From Actinomadura macrotermitis (GTDB taxonomy: Bacteria > Actinomycetota > Actinomycetes > Streptosporangiales > Streptosporangiaceae), in the NCBI RefSeq assembly GCF_009604375.1, contig NZ_WEGH01000004.1, positions 434,001 through 498,000 of the forward strand: a DNA stretch of 64,000 nucleotides, read 5' to 3'. Positions 16,641 through 25,445 of the stretch are shown piece after piece. Position 1 is the first letter of the stretch, and every line of letters starts with the position of its first letter. The translations under genes and the position numbers were made by a program. Under the pieces are notes generated by a model. It was not told where the DNA came from. It searched no databases and was given only the letters and a program-made list of their open reading frames with translations.

Positions 16641-16672
16641 GCGGCGGCGCCCCGTTCACCGGGCGCCGCCGC
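16641..16672 (+). terminator. Intercistronic hairpin between cebE and cebF
   Basis: A perfect 12-bp GC stem (GCGGCGGCGCCC / GGGCGCCGCCGC) with an 8-nt loop is followed by TCTTTCC. Its position just after the binding-protein gene suggests partial termination or mRNA protection that raises cebE levels relative to the permeases. Confidence 0.7.
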
Positions 16673-16693
16673 TCTTTCCGAAAGGAGGGCCGG

Positions 16694-17659
16694 ATGGTCC
16701 TCGATCTGCATCCGGCGCGCGACGGCGCACCGCCGGCGGGAGAGCGGCCCGCATCGCGTGGCGTGCGTGCGCGCTTGGCCCGGCTCGATCTGAAGTTCTC
16801 GCCCTACCTGTTCATTTCGCCGTTCTACCTGGTGTTCCTCCTCTTCGGGGCGTTCCCGCTCGGCTACACGTTCTGGGTTTCGCTGCACAGCTGGGGCCTC
16901 GCCTCGGGCGAGCGCCGCTGGACGGGCCTGGAGAACTACCGCTACCTGGCCGGCGACGCCGACTTCTGGCACGCGGTGGTCAACACCGTCGGCATCTTCG
17001 CGGTGTCGACCGTGCCGCAGCTGCTGCTGGCGCTCGTCGTCGCCAACGCGCTGAACCGGAAACTGCGCGGCGCGACGCTGCTGCGCATCGGGATGGTCGC
17101 GCCGCTGGTCACCTCGACGGCGGCGGTCGCGATCGTGTTCACCCAGCTGTTCGACCGCGACTTCGGGATGGTCAACTGGCTGTTCGGAGCACACGTCGAC
17201 TGGCAGGCCGGCCGCGGCTGGTCCTGGCTGGCGATCTCGGCGATGGTCGACTGGCGCTGGACCGGCTACAACGCGCTGATCTACCTGGCCGCGATGCAGG
17301 CGATCCCGCGCGACCTGTACGAGGCGGCGGCGATCGACGGCGCGTCCCGCGCGCGCCAGTTCTGGCAGATCACCGTGCCGCTGCTGCGGCCGACGATCCT
17401 GTTCACCGTCGTCGTGTCCACGATCGGCGGGCTGCAGCTGTTCACCGAGCCGGTGCTGTTCGGCTCCGGCTCGGCCGACCGGATGGACGGCGGCGCGCTG
17501 CACCAGTTCCAGACGATCACGATGTACATGTTCGGCAACGCCTTCGGCGACGACCGCTACGGCTACGGCGCCGCGGTCGCCTGGGCGCTGTTCCTGCTGA
17601 TCATCGTGTTCTCCCTGGTCAACTTCGCGTTCGTGCGCCGGGCGGGAGGGACCCGATGA
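16694..17659 (+). CDS. cebF: Cellobiose ABC transporter permease
   Basis: The 321-aa protein has six predicted membrane helices and a binding-protein-dependent permease (MalF-type) EAA loop, YEAAAIDGASRARQFWQITVPLLRPT. The start is preceded by an ideal AAAGGAGG. Its stop overlaps the cebG start by 4 bp (ATGA). It forms the inner-membrane channel with CebG. Assignment to cellobiose rests on the operator and neighbours. Confidence 0.9.
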   Translation: MVLDLHPARDGAPPAGERPASRGVRARLARLDLKFSPYLFISPFYLVFLLFGAFPLGYTFWVSLHSWGLASGERRWTGLENYRYLAGDADFWHAVVNTVGIFAVSTVPQLLLALVVANALNRKLRGATLLRIGMVAPLVTSTAAVAIVFTQLFDRDFGMVNWLFGAHVDWQAGRGWSWLAISAMVDWRWTGYNALIYLAAMQAIPRDLYEAAAIDGASRARQFWQITVPLLRPTILFTVVVSTIGGLQLFTEPVLFGSGSADRMDGGALHQFQTITMYMFGNAFGDDRYGYGAAVAWALFLLIIVFSLVNFAFVRRAGGTR

Positions 17660-18495
17660 CCAGGCACCGGGGGATCCGCGACGCGACCCCGCTCACCTAC
17701 CTCACGCTGCTGGCGGCCGTCGCGCTGTCGGTGTTCCCGATCTACTGGATGGTCGTGGTGGCGACCCGCACCAACGACGTGGTGTCGGACGTCCCGCCGC
17801 CGCTGCTGCCCGGCGGGCACCTCGGCGGCAACGTGGAGCGGCTGTTCGCCAACCCCGACGCCTACTTCGCCAAGGGGCTGCTGAACTCGGCGCTCGCCTC
17901 GGGCGCGGTGACGCTGTCCACGGTGTTCTTCGCCTCGCTCGCCGGGTTCGCGTTCGCCAAGCTGCGCTTTCGAGGCCGGAACGCGCTGCTGCTCACGATC
18001 GTGGCGACCATGATGATCCCGGTGCAGATGGGCGTCGTCCCGCTCTACATGATCATGGTGCGGCTGGGCTGGCAGAACCATCTTCAGGCGGTGATCGTGC
18101 CGTTCCTGGTGACCGGGTTCGGGGTGTTCATGATGCGCCAGTACGCCGCGCAGGCCGTCCCGGACGAGCTGATCGAGGCCGCCCGCGTCGACGGCTGCTC
18201 CACCTTCGGCGTCTACTGGCGCGTCGTGCTGCCCGCGCTCCGCCCGGCGGCGGGCGTGCTCGGGCTGTTCACCTTCATGCAGACCTGGAACGAGTTCATG
18301 TGGCCGCTGGCGGTGCTGAACCCCGAGAACCCGACCGTCCAGCTGTCGATCAACAACCTGGCCACCGGCCACTTCAGCGACTACACGCTCATGTTCGCCG
18401 GCACGACGGTGGCGATCCTGCCGCTGCTCGCGGTGTTCGCCCTGTTCGGCCGCCAGATCATCGGCGGCATCATGGAAGGCGCGGTGAAGGCATGA
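17656..18495 (+). CDS. cebG: Cellobiose ABC transporter permease
   Basis: The 279-aa MalG-type permease has about six membrane helices and the EAA motif IEAARVDGCSTFGVYWRVVLPALRPA. It overlaps cebF by 4 bp upstream and the GH1 glucosidase gene by 4 bp downstream, so all are translationally coupled. It is the second half of the heteromeric channel. Confidence 0.9.
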   Translation: MTRHRGIRDATPLTYLTLLAAVALSVFPIYWMVVVATRTNDVVSDVPPPLLPGGHLGGNVERLFANPDAYFAKGLLNSALASGAVTLSTVFFASLAGFAFAKLRFRGRNALLLTIVATMMIPVQMGVVPLYMIMVRLGWQNHLQAVIVPFLVTGFGVFMMRQYAAQAVPDELIEAARVDGCSTFGVYWRVVLPALRPAAGVLGLFTFMQTWNEFMWPLAVLNPENPTVQLSINNLATGHFSDYTLMFAGTTVAILPLLAVFALFGRQIIGGIMEGAVKA

Positions 18496-19874
18496 CCTCC
18501 TACGGTTTCCCGGCGGGCTTCGGCTGGGGCGCGGCGACCGCCGCCTACCAGGTCGAGGGCGCGGCCGCGGAGGACGGGCGCGGCCCGTCGATCTGGGACG
18601 ACTTCTGCCGCGTGCCCGGCGCGGTGCTGAACGGCGACACCGGCGACGTCGCGGTGGACCACTACCACCGCGCCGCCGAGGACGTCGCGCTGATGGCGGG
18701 CCTCGGCCTGGACCGCTACCGGTTCTCGATCTCCTGGCCGCGGGTGCTGCCCGAGGGCGCGGGCCGCGTCAACCAGGCGGGCCTGGACTTCTACCGGCGG
18801 CTCGTGGACGAGCTGCTCGCGGCGGGCGTCGAGCCGTGGCCGACGCTGTACCACTGGGACCTGCCGTCGGTGCTGGAGGACGCGGGCGGCTGGCCCGAGC
18901 GCGAGACCGCGCACCGGTTCGCCGACTACGCCGCGCTCGTGCACGAGGCGCTCGGCGACCGGGTCCGGCACTGGACGACGGTGAACGAGCCGTGGTGCAC
19001 CGCCTTCCTCGGGTACGCCTCGGGCGAGCACGCGCCGGGGCGCCGCGAGCCCGCCGCCGCGCTGTGGTCGGCACATCACCTGATGCTCGGGCACGGCCTG
19101 GCGGTGGAGGCGATGCGCGCGCAGCGGCCGGACAACCGGTTCGGCGCGGCGGTGAACCTGTACGCGGTGGCGCCGGAGACCGGTCACGCCGACGACGTGG
19201 ACGCGGCCCGCCGCGTCGACGGGATGCAGAACCGGCTGTTCCTCGACCCGCTCCTGACCGGCCGCTACCCCGAGGACGTCCTCGCCGACGTCGCCGCGCA
19301 CGGCTTCGCGCCGAAGGACTCCGACCTCGCCGTGATCGCGCAGCCGCTGGACCAGCTCGGGGTCAACTACTACTCGCGGCACACCGTCTCGGGGCGGCCG
19401 GGCACGGCGGCGCAGGCCGCGTCGTCGCCGTTCTCGGCGCACTCGCCGTGGGTCGGCAGCGAGCACGTCCGCTTCGTCCCGACGGGCCGGCCCGTCACCG
19501 GCATGGGCTGGGAGATCGACGAGGACGGCCTGCACGAGGTGCTGACCCGGCTGCACCGCGAGTACCCGGCCGTCCCGCTCTACATCACCGAGAACGGCGC
19601 CGGGTACGAGGAGGACCCGGGCGGCGACGGCACCGTCCACGACAGCGAGCGCATCGCCTATCTGGAGGCGCACCTGAAGGCGTGCCATCGTGCGATCGCG
19701 GACGGTGTGCCGCTTCGCGGCTACTTCGTCTGGTCGCTGCTGGATAATTTCGAATGGGCGTGGGGCTACGGCAAGCGTTTCGGGCTGGTCCACGTCGACT
19801 ACGGGACCCAGCGCCGGGTGCCGAAGGACAGCGCGCGCTGGTACGCGGGCGTGATCGAGCGGGGCGGCCTCTGA
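18492..19874 (+). CDS. bglC: GH1 beta-glucosidase (cytoplasmic)
   Basis: The 460-aa protein is a family 1 glycoside hydrolase of standard length without signal peptide. The N-terminal signature FGWGAATAAYQVEGAAAEDGRGPSIWD is clear. The acid/base Glu166 lies in TTVNEPW and the nucleophile Glu367 in YITENGAG. It hydrolyses imported cellobiose to glucose, which the glucokinase of this window could phosphorylate. It is coupled to cebG by a 4-bp overlap, the same gene content as the Streptomyces cebEFG-bglC operon. Confidence 0.93.
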   Translation: MTSYGFPAGFGWGAATAAYQVEGAAAEDGRGPSIWDDFCRVPGAVLNGDTGDVAVDHYHRAAEDVALMAGLGLDRYRFSISWPRVLPEGAGRVNQAGLDFYRRLVDELLAAGVEPWPTLYHWDLPSVLEDAGGWPERETAHRFADYAALVHEALGDRVRHWTTVNEPWCTAFLGYASGEHAPGRREPAAALWSAHHLMLGHGLAVEAMRAQRPDNRFGAAVNLYAVAPETGHADDVDAARRVDGMQNRLFLDPLLTGRYPEDVLADVAAHGFAPKDSDLAVIAQPLDQLGVNYYSRHTVSGRPGTAAQAASSPFSAHSPWVGSEHVRFVPTGRPVTGMGWEIDEDGLHEVLTRLHREYPAVPLYITENGAGYEEDPGGDGTVHDSERIAYLEAHLKACHRAIADGVPLRGYFVWSLLDNFEWAWGYGKRFGLVHVDYGTQRRVPKDSARWYAGVIERGGL

Positions 19875-19900
19875 CGGGCCGTCCCGGCGAAGGGGGCCGC

Positions 19901-20911
19901 ATGGCGGGCAGGAGCACGCGCCCGACGCTGGAGGAGGTCGCGGCGCGGGCCGGCGTCGGCCGCGGCACGGTGTCGCGCGTCGTCAACGGCTCCCCCCGGG
20001 TGAGCGAGCAGGCCCGCGCGGCGGTCCGGCGGGCCATCGACGAGCTCGGCTACGTGCCGAACCGGGCGGCGCGGTCGCTGGTGACGCGGCGGACCGACAC
20101 CGTCGCGCTCGTCGTCGCCGAGTCCGAGCAGCGGCTGTTCGCCGAGCCGTACTTCGCCGGCGTCATCCGCGGCATCAGCGGCGCGCTCGGCGACACCGGC
20201 CTGCAGCTGCTGCTCGCCCTCGCCCGCTCCCCCGCCGAGTACGACCGGCTGGAGGAGTACCTGACCGCCCAGCACGTCGACGGGGTGCTGTTCACCTCGC
20301 TGCACGCCGACGACCCGCTGCCCGCCCGGCTGGAGGCGAGCGGCGTGCCGACGGTGCTGAACGGCCGCCCGCCGGGCCTGGCCCCGGTCAGCTACGTCGA
20401 CGTCGACAACCGGGCCGGCGCGCAGGAGGCCGTCGGGCACCTGATGTCGCTCGGCCGCCGCCGCATCGCCACCATCGCCGGGCCCCAGGACATGGGGCCC
20501 GGCGTGGACCGCCTCAACGGGTACCGGGTGCCGCTCGCCGAGGCGGGGCTGCCCGAGTTCGTCGCCTACGGCGACTTCAGCGAGGCGAGCGGCATCGCCG
20601 CGGCCGAGGAGCTACTGGCCCGCGAGCCCGCCATCGACGCGATCTTCGCGGCGGACGACCCGATGGCGCTCGGCGCGCTGCGGGTGCTGCGCCGCCACGG
20701 CCGCCGGGTGCCCGCCGACGTGGCGGTGGTCGGGTTCGACGACTCGCCCGCCGCGGCGCTGGCCGATCCGCCGCTGACGACGGTGCACCAGTCGCCCGAG
20801 GAGATGGGCCGCCAGATGGCGCGGCTGCTGGTCGCCCGGATCCGCGGCGAGGAGCTGCCCGAGCCGGTGGTGATCCTGCGGCCCCGGCTGGTGCGCCGCG
20901 AGTCGGCCTGA
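19901..20911 (+). CDS. cebR: LacI-family repressor CebR/CelR
   Basis: The 336-aa protein has a LacI HTH at residues 8-55 (PTLEEVAARAGVGRGTVSRVVNGSPRVSEQARAAVRRAIDELGYVPN) with the hinge helix NRAARSLV, then a periplasmic-binding-protein-like sensor domain. It starts 26 bp after bglC on the same strand, so it is likely part of the cluster it represses. In Streptomyces cebR is usually divergent from cebE; here it is the last gene. The cognate operator is the 20-bp palindrome at 15268-15287. Confidence 0.9.
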   Translation: MAGRSTRPTLEEVAARAGVGRGTVSRVVNGSPRVSEQARAAVRRAIDELGYVPNRAARSLVTRRTDTVALVVAESEQRLFAEPYFAGVIRGISGALGDTGLQLLLALARSPAEYDRLEEYLTAQHVDGVLFTSLHADDPLPARLEASGVPTVLNGRPPGLAPVSYVDVDNRAGAQEAVGHLMSLGRRRIATIAGPQDMGPGVDRLNGYRVPLAEAGLPEFVAYGDFSEASGIAAAEELLAREPAIDAIFAADDPMALGALRVLRRHGRRVPADVAVVGFDDSPAAALADPPLTTVHQSPEEMGRQMARLLVARIRGEELPEPVVILRPRLVRRESA

Positions 20912-21017
20912 CGATTCCCCCGGCAAGGTCTTGACCAGTGCTTTTGGGATGGACCGGACGGCCGCTGGGAAGGATCCAGGGCAGTTCCCGCGACCCGTCT
21001 AGAGGAGGACCGTGCCC

Positions 21018-21431
21018 ATGGCTCCCGTCCTGGAGGAACTGGACCACGCCGAGTGCCTGCGGCTGATCGCGCCGGGCGGCGTCGGCCGGGTCGGCTTCGA
21101 CGACGGGCAGGGCCCGGCCGTCCTGCCCGTCAACTACGTCGTGGACGGCGACTCGGTGGTGTTCCGCACCGCCGTCGAGGGCCGCCTGGACAGCGGGGTG
21201 ACGACCGGCGTGCAGGACGCCGACGTGCGCATCGCCTTCGAGGTCGACCGGTTCGACGAGGACAGCCGGCAGGGCTGGAGCGTGATGCTGCGCGGCGGCG
21301 CGCACCACATGTCGCCCGAGGAGGCGGCGGACGCGCCCACCGTCGACCCGTGGCCGGGCGGCGAGCGCGACGCCCACATCCGGCTCACCCCGCGCACCGT
21401 CACCGGGCGCCGCGTCCGCCAGGACGGCTGA
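21018..21431 (+). CDS. Pyridoxamine 5'-phosphate oxidase family (flavin-binding) protein
   Basis: The protein of about 137 aa has the small split-barrel PNPOx-like pattern found in actinobacteria: HAECLRLIAPGGVGRVGFDDGQGPAVLPVNYVVDGDSVVFRT, then GRLDSGVTTG and VRIAFEVDRFDE, then a Trp-containing strand (GWSVMLRGGAHHM). Such proteins bind FMN or F420, and many are stress induced. AGGAGG lies 9 nt before the ATG at 21018; a GTG at 21012 is only 3 nt from it and is less likely. Confidence 0.8.
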   Translation: MAPVLEELDHAECLRLIAPGGVGRVGFDDGQGPAVLPVNYVVDGDSVVFRTAVEGRLDSGVTTGVQDADVRIAFEVDRFDEDSRQGWSVMLRGGAHHMSPEEAADAPTVDPWPGGERDAHIRLTPRTVTGRRVRQDG

Positions 21432-21435
21432 GCCG

Positions 21436-21639
21436 CTACAGCGGCCGGACCCCGGTGGCCTGCGGGCCCTTCGGGCCCTGCTCGGTGGTGTACTCGACCC
21501 GCTGGTCCTCGCGCAGCGTGCGGTAGCCCTGCGTGTCGATCGCCGAGTGGTGGACGAACACGTCCGGGCCGCCGTCGTCGGGCTTGATGAAGCCGAAGCC
21601 CTTGTCGTCGCTGAAGAACTTCACGGTCCCCTGGGCCAT
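21436..21639 (-). CDS. Cold-shock domain protein (CspA family)
   Basis: The 67-aa protein is a single cold-shock OB-fold with both RNA-binding motifs: GFGFIKPDDG (RNP1) and VFVHHSAI (RNP2). It begins MAQGTVKFFSDDKG, the actinobacterial Csp N-terminus. It binds single-stranded RNA/DNA and acts as an RNA chaperone. It converges on the PNPOx-like gene with four bases between stops. Confidence 0.95.
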   Translation of the reverse strand: MAQGTVKFFSDDKGFGFIKPDDGGPDVFVHHSAIDTQGYRTLREDQRVEYTTEQGPKGPQATGVRPL

Positions 21640-21703
21640 CTATGGTCTCCCTCATGTGCGCTGACGTGGCCGGACCCGGTGCCGGGCCGCCGCCACCAGC
21701 GTC

Positions 21704-22498
21704 TCACGGAACGGCGAAGGCGCTGTCGCGGGCGTCGGTGATCGCCATGTGGCCGGGGGCGTGGCCGATCGCCAGCTTCGGCCGCGAGTGCGTCACCGCG
21801 GCCTGCGGTGTGACGCCGCACGCCCAGAACACCGGGATCTCGCCGGCGCGGACGTCCACCGGGTCGCCGAAGTCGGGTTCGTCCAGGTCGGCGATGCCGA
21901 GCGCGGCCGGGTCGCCGATGTGCACCGGCGCGCCGTGCACCGCCGGGTAGCGGGAGGTGACGCGGACGGCGTCGGCGACCAGGCCCGCCGGGACCGGCCG
22001 CATCGACACCACCAGCGGGCCGGCCAGGCCGCCGGCGGGGCGGCACATGCGGTCCGTCCGGTACATCGGCACGTTGCGGCCCTGCTCGACGTGGCGGACC
22101 GGGACGCCCGCCTCCCGCAGCGCGTCCTCGAAGGTGAAGCTGCAGCCGATGAGGAACGCCACCAGGTCGGGGCGCCAGTGGTCGCGCACGTCGGCGACCC
22201 ACGCGACCGGCTCGCCGTCCTCGTAGACGACGTAGCCGGGCAGGTCGGTGCGCAGGTCCCCGGCGAACAGCCGGGCCGAGGTCTCCCCCGGTTCGGTGAC
22301 GTCCAGCACCGGGCACGGCCCGGGGTTGCGCTGCGCGAACAGCAGCACGTCGTAGGCCTGGGCGCGCGGCACCGCGATCAGGTTGGCCTGGGTCCAGCCG
22401 GCGCACCAGCCGGCGGTGGGGGTGCGCAGCCCGGCGCGGAACAGCGCGCGGGCCTGGCCGGGCGTGAGGGCGGCGGGATTCGGCGGGGTCTCCGGCAT
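21704..22498 (-). CDS. DUF1445 / YcsI-family putative hydro-lyase
   Basis: The 264-aa protein matches the D-glutamate cyclase-like DUF1445 family: TAGWCAGWTQANLIAVPRAQAYDVLLFAQRNP near the N-terminus, LIGCSFTFEDAL and RNVPMYRT in the middle, and VFWACGVTPQAAV and IGHAPGHMAITD near the end. Length is typical (about 260 aa). The family is annotated as hydro-lyase, and some homologues act on D-glutamate. It is probably monocistronic. Confidence 0.9.
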   Translation of the reverse strand: MPETPPNPAALTPGQARALFRAGLRTPTAGWCAGWTQANLIAVPRAQAYDVLLFAQRNPGPCPVLDVTEPGETSARLFAGDLRTDLPGYVVYEDGEPVAWVADVRDHWRPDLVAFLIGCSFTFEDALREAGVPVRHVEQGRNVPMYRTDRMCRPAGGLAGPLVVSMRPVPAGLVADAVRVTSRYPAVHGAPVHIGDPAALGIADLDEPDFGDPVDVRAGEIPVFWACGVTPQAAVTHSRPKLAIGHAPGHMAITDARDSAFAVP

Positions 22499-22541
22499 GG
22501 GCTCTCCCTCGCGGTCGCCGGCTTTCAGCCTACGTACCCGG

Positions 22542-23534
22542 TCAGACCCGGAACAGGTCCCGCTCGACGTGGTCGAGCGCGAGGCGGAGCGCGCCGAGCC
22601 CGACCGCGTCGGCGCCGAGCTCGGCGGCCTCGATGCGCACCGGCGTCACGCAGAGCGGCCGCACCCGCCGCCGCAGCGTCTCCATCAGCCGGTCGCCGGC
22701 GCCCGCGACGACGACCACCTCGGGGTCCAGGGCCAGCGCCGCCCCGGCGATGCCGTGCACCATCGCGTCGTCGTCCGCCGGGCCCGACAGGCCGAGGCCG
22801 GGCCGGACGCCGACCTCGCCCGCCGCGCCCGAGCGGCCCCGGTGCAGCCGGCCGCCGGCGACGACGCCCATCCCGGTGTGCTCGCCGGCCAGCACGTACA
22901 GCACGTCGTCGGCGCCGCGGGCCGCGCCCGCCCAGCGCTCGGCGAGCGCGGCGAGGTTGGCGTCGTTGTCGACCAGGACGGGGCGGCCGAGCGCGCGGCC
23001 GAGCACCCGGCCGAGCTCGACGCCGGCCCAGCCGGGCAGCACCTCGCAGCGGGCGACCCGGCCGTCCGCGGTGACCACGCCCGGGGTGCCGGCGCCGGCC
23101 GCCCACAGCGCGGACCGCTCGACGCCCGCCTTGGCGAGGGCCGCCCGGACCGCGGTCCGCACCGCGGCGAGCCGCTCGGCGGGCGGCCAGCCGTGCCCGA
23201 GGACGGCGTGGTGCCGGGCGGCGGCCTCCCCGGCGAGGTCGGCGACGAACACCCCCACGTGCGCGGCGCCGATGCCGACGCCGAGCGCGTGCCCGGCGGC
23301 GGCGTGGAACCGGTAGCGGCGGGCCGGGCGGCCCCGGCCCTGCCGGGCCGCGGCCGCGGTCACCAGGCCGCGCCCGGCGAGATCGGCCAGCACGTCCTCG
23401 GTCGTCGGCCGCGACAGCCCGGCGCGGGCCGCCAGCTCGGTCAGCGTCGGCTCGCCGCCGTCGCGCAGCCCGCGCAGCACGGCCGCGGTGTTCAGGCGCC
23501 GCAGCACCGAGGAGTCGCCGCCGGGCACGTTCAC
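22542..23534 (-). CDS. ROK-family regulator lacking the zinc cluster
   Basis: The 330-aa protein has an N-terminal winged HTH (RLNTAAVLRGLRDGGEPTLTELAARAGLSRPTTEDVLADLAGRGLV) and a ROK domain with VLVDNDANLAALAERW and EHTGMGVVAGGRLHRG. The usual CxCGxxxCxE zinc motif is missing; the expected stretch reads EVGVRPGLGLSGPADDD, and the protein is short for the family. Start GTG at 23534 overlaps the upstream AraC stop by 4 bp (GTGA), so the two regulators are translationally coupled. Confidence 0.8.
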   Translation of the reverse strand: MNVPGGDSSVLRRLNTAAVLRGLRDGGEPTLTELAARAGLSRPTTEDVLADLAGRGLVTAAAARQGRGRPARRYRFHAAAGHALGVGIGAAHVGVFVADLAGEAAARHHAVLGHGWPPAERLAAVRTAVRAALAKAGVERSALWAAGAGTPGVVTADGRVARCEVLPGWAGVELGRVLGRALGRPVLVDNDANLAALAERWAGAARGADDVLYVLAGEHTGMGVVAGGRLHRGRSGAAGEVGVRPGLGLSGPADDDAMVHGIAGAALALDPEVVVVAGAGDRLMETLRRRVRPLCVTPVRIEAAELGADAVGLGALRLALDHVERDLFRV

Positions 23535-24448
23535 CGCCCCGCGAACGAGGCCCGGTAGGCGCTCGGGGTGACGCCGAAGCGCCGCACCAGGTGCGCCCGC
23601 AGCGAGTCGGCGCTGCCGAGGCCGCAGTGGTGGGCGACCAGGTCCATCGGCAGGCCGGTCGTCTCCAGCAGCTCCCGGGCGCGCTCCAGGCGCTGCCGCA
23701 GCAGCCACTGCAGCGGGCTCTGCCCGGTCTCGGCGTGGAAGCGGCGGGTCAGCGTGCGGGTGCTGACCTGGGCGTGCGCGGCGAGGGCGGCCAGGGTGAG
23801 CGGCTCGTGCAGCCGCCCGAGCGCCCAGGCGCGGGTCGCGGCGATCGTGTCGTCCCGGCCCTGCGGCACCGCGACGACCTGCGCCTGCCCGGCGGGGCGC
23901 GTCGGGGCCGCGACCGCGGCGCGCGCCGCGTCCGCCGCGACCGCCGCGCCGTGGTCCTCGGCGACGATGTGCAGGCACAGCTCCACGCCCGCCGCCGCGC
24001 CCGCCGAGGTGAGGACGGGCCCGTCGGCGACGTACAGCACGTTCGGGTCGACCCGCACCCGCGGGAAGCGGCGCGCCAGCTCGGCCGCCAGGCTCCAGTG
24101 GGTGGTGGCGCGGTGGCCGTCCAGCAGACCGGCCTGGGCCGGCACGAACACACCGGTGCAGATCGCGGCGACCCGGCCCCGCGCGCCGCGCACCAGGTCC
24201 AGGACGGACGCGCCGGGGTCGTCCCGGCCGCCCCCGCCGACCACGATCAGGGTGTCGGCGTCCGCCGCGGCGGCCAGGCCGTCCGGGGCCAGGACCGGTG
24301 GACCCACGACGGCCTCGACCGGGCCGGGCTCGGCGGCGCAGACCAGCACCCGGTAGCGGTCCTCCCCGGCGGAGTCGAAGACCATCCGCGCGATCGCCAG
24401 GTCGAACGACATGACCGGCGGCACCAGGACGAACGCGATCCGCTGCAT
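23531..24448 (-). CDS. AraC-family regulator with DJ-1/PfpI-like N-terminal domain
   Basis: The 305-aa protein combines a class I glutamine-amidotransferase-like domain at about 1-180 (RIAFVLVPPVMSFDLAIARMVFD, then AAICTGVFVPAQAGLLDG with the nucleophile-elbow Cys) with a double-HTH AraC domain at about 205-300 (LTLAALAAHAQVSTRTLTRRFHAETGQSPLQWLLRQRLERAREL). This is the FtrA/CdhR-like architecture. It diverges from a sugar-nucleotide epimerase-like gene 100 bp away, a probable target. Confidence 0.9.
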   Translation of the reverse strand: MQRIAFVLVPPVMSFDLAIARMVFDSAGEDRYRVLVCAAEPGPVEAVVGPPVLAPDGLAAAADADTLIVVGGGGRDDPGASVLDLVRGARGRVAAICTGVFVPAQAGLLDGHRATTHWSLAAELARRFPRVRVDPNVLYVADGPVLTSAGAAAGVELCLHIVAEDHGAAVAADAARAAVAAPTRPAGQAQVVAVPQGRDDTIAATRAWALGRLHEPLTLAALAAHAQVSTRTLTRRFHAETGQSPLQWLLRQRLERARELLETTGLPMDLVAHHCGLGSADSLRAHLVRRFGVTPSAYRASFAGR

Positions 24449-24548
24449 GGCCAGAACCTCCGGTTCACTGGCGGGCGCACCCCTGCCGCGCGGCGGCGGC
24501 CGACCCCAGGGTGGAACCCGTCACCACCATCGAACCAAAGGATCGGCC

Positions 24549-25445
24549 ATGTCCTTCCACATCGTCGTCGGCGCCGGGGCCACCGGCATCGCCACCGCCC
24601 TCCTGCTCGCCGGGTCGGGCGAGCGCGTCCGGCTCGTCACCCGCGGCGGCAGCGGACCCGAGCACCCGTTGGTCGAGCGCGTCGCGCTCGACGCCGCCGA
24701 CGCCGCCGCCCTCACCGAGGCGGCGCGCGGCGCGGCCACGGTCTTCAACGCGGCGGCGCCCGCCTACCACACCTGGCCGACCACGCTGCCGCCGCTGTTC
24801 CGCGCCGTCCTGAGCGCCGCCGAGCACGCCGGCGCCGACTACGTCATGCTCGGCAACCTGTACGGCTACGGCCCCGTCGACGGGCCCCTCACCGAGGACC
24901 TGCCGCTGCTCGCCACCGGCCCGAAGGGCGAGGTCCGCGCCCGGATGTGGCGCGAGGCCGAGGCCGCGCACCGGGCCGGCCGGGTCCGGGTGACCGAGGT
25001 GCGCGCCGGCGCGTTCCTCGGGACCGGCGCGGTCTCGTGGTTCACCCTGCTGGTCGAGCCGCACGTGCGCGCCGGGCGGCCCGCGCTCGTCCAGGGCCGG
25101 CCGGACGTGCCGCACGGGTTCACCGCCGTCGCCGACGTGGCGGCGGCGCTCCTCGCGGTCTCCCGGGGCGATCGCGCCTGGGGCCGGGCCTGGCACGCTC
25201 CGGTGACGAACGCCACGGCGCAGGAGGCGGCGGCCGTCCTCGCCGAGGCCGCCGGCGCCCCCGCGCCCCGGCTGGCGGGGATGACGGACCGGGAACTGAC
25301 GCTGCTCGGCCTCACGTCGCCGCTCTGGAACGAGCTATGGGAGATCGCGTACATGACGGACCGGCCGTTCGTGGTGGACTCCTCCGGGATCGAGGACGCC
25401 TTCGGCCTCAAGCCGACCCCGCTGGAGGAGGTGTTCGCGGGCTAG
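24549..25445 (+). CDS. NAD(P)-dependent epimerase/dehydratase-like protein
   Basis: The 298-aa protein has an N-terminal Rossmann motif (FHIVVGAGATGIATALLLAGSG; GxGxxG) and an atypical extended-SDR core: NLYGYGPVDGPLTEDLP provides a YG-type active-site segment rather than a clear YxxxK. AAAGGA precedes the ATG. It diverges from an AraC regulator and converges on the TIGR03086 gene with overlapping TAG stops. The substrate is unknown. Confidence 0.8.
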   Translation: MSFHIVVGAGATGIATALLLAGSGERVRLVTRGGSGPEHPLVERVALDAADAAALTEAARGAATVFNAAAPAYHTWPTTLPPLFRAVLSAAEHAGADYVMLGNLYGYGPVDGPLTEDLPLLATGPKGEVRARMWREAEAAHRAGRVRVTEVRAGAFLGTGAVSWFTLLVEPHVRAGRPALVQGRPDVPHGFTAVADVAAALLAVSRGDRAWGRAWHAPVTNATAQEAAAVLAEAAGAPAPRLAGMTDRELTLLGLTSPLWNELWEIAYMTDRPFVVDSSGIEDAFGLKPTPLEEVFAG

